Source of the DNA: Caulobacter sp.
Lineage (GTDB): Bacteria; Pseudomonadota; Alphaproteobacteria; Caulobacterales; Caulobacteraceae
Direction of reading: 5' to 3'
DNA: 64,000 nt
Assembly: GCA_017745235.1 (NCBI GenBank)
Contig: JAGHZU010000014.1
Span: 1-64,000, forward strand
Part shown: piece after piece, positions 59,722 through 64,000 of the stretch
Layout: the number at the start of each line of letters is the position of its first letter
Numbering within the stretch: position 1 is the stretch's first letter
Position numbers and translations under genes: made by a program
Notes under the pieces: generated by a model
Databases searched by the model: none
What the model saw: the letters and a program-made list of their open reading frames with translations, nothing else
Told to the model about the DNA's origin: nothing

Positions 59722-60051
59722 ATGGCCGAGCGGAAGCAAGGCGGACAGAATAACGGCGCAGGTTCTTCGGTCATCACGGAAGTGAAGCCGAAGACGCAGA
59801 AGCCTTCGCTGTATCGCGTACTGATTTTGAATGACGACTACACTCCCATGGAGTTCGTCGTTTACGTGCTCGAACGGTTCTTCAACAAGTCGCGCGAAGA
59901 CGCGACACGGATCATGTTGCACGTACACCAGCACGGTGTCGGGGTCTGCGGAGTCTTCACCTACGAAGTCGCCGAGACCAAGGTCGCCCAGGTGATCGAC
60001 TCAGCCCGCAGGCACCAGCACCCCCTGCAGTGCACCATGGAAAAGGATTGA
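59722..60051 (+). CDS. clpS: ATP-dependent Clp protease adaptor ClpS
   Basis: 109 residues. Core [40 protein letters not shown] and [20 protein letters not shown], with the Asn-Asp-Asp and His pocket that binds N-degron residues. It feeds N-end-rule substrates to ClpAP. The frame is open upstream to 59515 but is not conserved there. clpA follows 11 bases later. The 299-base gap before it holds a GCGACTC/GAGTCGC hairpin but no gene. Confidence 0.95.
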   Translation: MAERKQGGQNNGAGSSVITEVKPKTQKPSLYRVLILNDDYTPMEFVVYVLERFFNKSREDATRIMLHVHQHGVGVCGVFTYEVAETKVAQVIDSARRHQHPLQCTMEKD

Positions 60052-60062
60052 GGAGCCTCCCC

Positions 60063-62384
<2,322 letters not shown>

Positions 62385-62411
62385 CGCATATAGATCATCA
62401 GGACGACAGCG

Positions 62412-62440
62412 AGAGGCCCGGGGAAATCCGGGCCTCTTTG
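62412..62440 (+). terminator. Rho-independent terminator of clpSA
   Basis: AGAGGCCCGG pairs perfectly with CCGGGCCTCT, followed by TTTGC. Confidence 0.85.
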
Positions 62441-62515
62441 CTATTGGGACCCGCCGAAAGCTTGACCGTGGGAAGTCACCCACCTACGCAGGCGGACAAC
62501 CCTGGAGCGTTCCCA

Positions 62516-63136
62516 ATGTTCATTCCCGTCATGCTCGCCGCCGTCACCGTGATCGGACTGGGAGATCGGACAGTCCAGGCCGCGCCCAGCGACCAGGCGG
62601 CCTACGCCGCCCTGCTGAGCGAAAAGGCCATAGAGGCCTACGCCACCAACAACGACGCCTGCCCCGGAGCCACCGTGACCTCGGTGGCCGGCATCCCGTT
62701 TGACGACGCCTCGTTTCCGCCTTCCCTGGCCGCCAAATACAACGTCACGCCGTTGATCCATGAGCGGGTCAAGGTCAGCGGTTGCGGCCGAGACTCGATC
62801 CAAAACCTCACTGTCTTGCGCACTGCAGACCAGAAACTGTTGATGATCGCCAGCCTTCCAGGCCTGAGCCGATCCGGCCTAATTCTGCAGCGCGACGCCT
62901 TCGTCACCGCCCTGACCGTCGCCAATCTCCCGTCGCCATGCGGCGACAAGACACTGGCGCCGGAACTCGCCAAATGGGGCGAGGTCAGCATCACCTCCCC
63001 ACCGGACGCCAAGGGCGCCTGGACAGAGCTTTGGCCCTTGCGTCTGTGCGGCCAGGATCGCAGCTTATCGGTCACCTTCACGCCGACGCCTGACATCGGT
63101 GGGACCGCCTTCAGCGTGAGCAAGGCCTGGAAATAG
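62516..63136 (+). CDS. Secreted protein of unknown function
   Basis: 206 residues from ATG 62516, with GGAG eight bases upstream. Signal peptide MFIPVMLAAVTVIGLGDRTVQAA. The mature part has four Cys (near 49, 91, 143 and 178), which could form disulfides. Codon use is less extreme in GC than that of its neighbours. No family recognised. Confidence 0.6.
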   Translation: MFIPVMLAAVTVIGLGDRTVQAAPSDQAAYAALLSEKAIEAYATNNDACPGATVTSVAGIPFDDASFPPSLAAKYNVTPLIHERVKVSGCGRDSIQNLTVLRTADQKLLMIASLPGLSRSGLILQRDAFVTALTVANLPSPCGDKTLAPELAKWGEVSITSPPDAKGAWTELWPLRLCGQDRSLSVTFTPTPDIGGTAFSVSKAWK

Positions 63137-63280
63137 CGGCCAACGCCAGCGGCGATCGCTAAGAGCGGCGAACGGCGCCAAGGCTTGTTCGACTGCTCCG
63201 GCTTAGATCGGGCTCGCAACGTCCCTCGGAATGCGCCGTCCAACTCCAATAGTCGGTCGTAGCCAAACCTAAGGTTCCGC

Positions 63281-63712
63281 CTAAAGCGCCGCGACGATCT
63301 TTCCGGCCAGAACCTTCAGTTCCTCTGGATCGGCCATGCCCTCGCCGTGACGCCCCAGGGCCACGCCGTCGTAGCGCGGGATGATGTGGAAGTGCAGGTG
63401 GAAGATCGTCTGACCGGCGGGCGCGCCGTTGAACTGGGTCACCACGACGCCGTCGGGCTTCAGGCCCGTGGTCACCGCCCGCGTCAGCTTCTGGACGACA
63501 GCGATCAGGTCGGCCAGCACTTCGGGCTCGGCCTCCAGGAGGTTGCGCGCCTGGCTGGTCTTGGAGATCACCAGCACATGTCCCTTCGACTGGGGGAACA
63601 CGTCCATGAAGGCCAGGACCTTGTCGTCCTCGTAGACCTTCACCGCCGGGATCTCGCCGCGCACGATCTTGGCGAAGATGTTGTCGGCGTCGTAGCTTCC
63701 GTGAAGGCTCAT
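63281..63712 (-). CDS. HIT-family (histidine triad) nucleotide hydrolase
   Basis: 143 residues. NIFAKIVRGEIPAVKVYEDD at the N-terminus and the HIT triad HLHFHIIPRY (His-x-His-x-His) near 107-116. Probably an HinT-like AMP-lysine or dinucleotide hydrolase. Divergent from the hydrolase at 63767. Confidence 0.9.
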   Translation of the reverse strand: MSLHGSYDADNIFAKIVRGEIPAVKVYEDDKVLAFMDVFPQSKGHVLVISKTSQARNLLEAEPEVLADLIAVVQKLTRAVTTGLKPDGVVVTQFNGAPAGQTIFHLHFHIIPRYDGVALGRHGEGMADPEELKVLAGKIVAAL

Positions 63713-63766
63713 GATCGTCTCCGGCTGGATCGGAAACGTACCTAGCAAACCGGGAGAAGCGCGCAA

Positions 63767-64000
63767 ATGACCACGAGCCCGACGCGGCGCGCGCTGTTGG
63801 CGGCGGGAGCCGCTCTCGGCGCGGCCGGTCCCGCCCTGGCCGCCGACGACCTGCGCCGCGAGTCTCTTCGCGCCGTCGCCGACGACGGCGTGCGCCTGCA
63901 CGTCCGGGAGATCCGGCCAGCCGCGCCGCGCGGTGCGCCGCTGATCCTGTTGCATGGGGCCCGCGCGCCGGGCGTGGCCTCGTTCGACCTGCCCGTGGCC
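63767..64000 (+). CDS. Alpha/beta hydrolase, exported (5' part only)
   Basis: The first 78 codons; the gene runs past the window end. A Tat/Sec-like signal (RRALLAAGAALGAAGPALA) with GGGAGAAG upstream, then the hydrolase start VRLHVREIRPAAPRGAPLIL and LHG (oxyanion region). Catalytic residues lie outside the window. Confidence 0.65.
   Translation, partial: MTTSPTRRALLAAGAALGAAGPALAADDLRRESLRAVADDGVRLHVREIRPAAPRGAPLILLHGARAPGVASFDLPVA

Overview
The window is ordinary, densely packed chromosome of a GC-rich alphaproteobacterium, almost certainly Caulobacter or a very close relative. The holdfast export genes hfsD/hfsA/hfsB/hfsC lie at one end. An adjacent divK-pleD pair follows, with PleD exactly 454 residues long, Asp53 in both receivers, a GGEEF site and the RxxD inhibitory site. 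There is also an mreB-mreC-mreD-mrdA-rodA elongasome operon, clpS-clpA, CtrA-type TTAA-N7-TTAA boxes, and start codons that are often GTG or TTG with 4-base gene overlaps. All functions were assigned by reading motifs; no database search was run.

Layout. 0.2-4.7 kb: holdfast polysaccharide polymerase and export genes, hfsABC on the minus strand and hfsD diverging. 4.7-7.3 kb: a Sel1-repeat protein, a glutathione S-transferase and two secreted proteins. 7.4-13.3 kb: gatB and gatCA, separated by an accessory island. 13.4-17.8 kb: ruvX, a two-HTH regulator, a lectin-like protein, and pyrB with a catalytically dead dihydroorotase. 17.8-31.7 kb: a DUF4474 protein, plsY-dprA-M61 peptidase, topA, rnr, Nudix, rpmG and a glutaminyl cyclase lipoprotein. 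31.7-35.5 kb: divK-pleD, and HAD-dinB in the opposite direction. 35.4-43.3 kb: two accessory genes and the mre operon. 43.3-59.4 kb: metabolism and small regulators (leuA, aspartate aminotransferase, a ParA-like ATPase, LysR, a Coq4-like protein, a UvrD helicase, an exonuclease). 59.7-64 kb: clpS-clpA, a HIT protein and the start of a hydrolase.

The most unusual feature is the island at 8.9-10.7 kb. A DUF559 (Vsr-like endonuclease) gene is bracketed by two inverted copies of a palindromic repeat. The gene is split in frame by a 1320-base element with about 25-base terminal inverted repeats and a 9-base target duplication. Removing the element restores a clean 132-codon reading frame. The element carries no recognisable transposase. 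It carries a lower-GC gene for a 259-residue protein that ends in DLDDEIPF, the acidic tip used by bacterial SSB proteins to recruit replication and repair enzymes, plus a possible 59-residue gene on the other strand. It looks like a non-autonomous mobile element with a protein that could mimic the SSB tail.

Other points: HfsB lacks the Walker A lysine; the pyrB-linked dihydroorotase lacks its metal-binding residues; a consensus DnaA box lies in front of a solitary ParA-like gene; a perfect 11-base inverted repeat typical of TetR operators lies between a Coq4-like gene and a ribbon-helix-helix gene; and a short Leu-rich leader peptide precedes leuA. No rRNA, tRNA, CRISPR array or prophage was seen.
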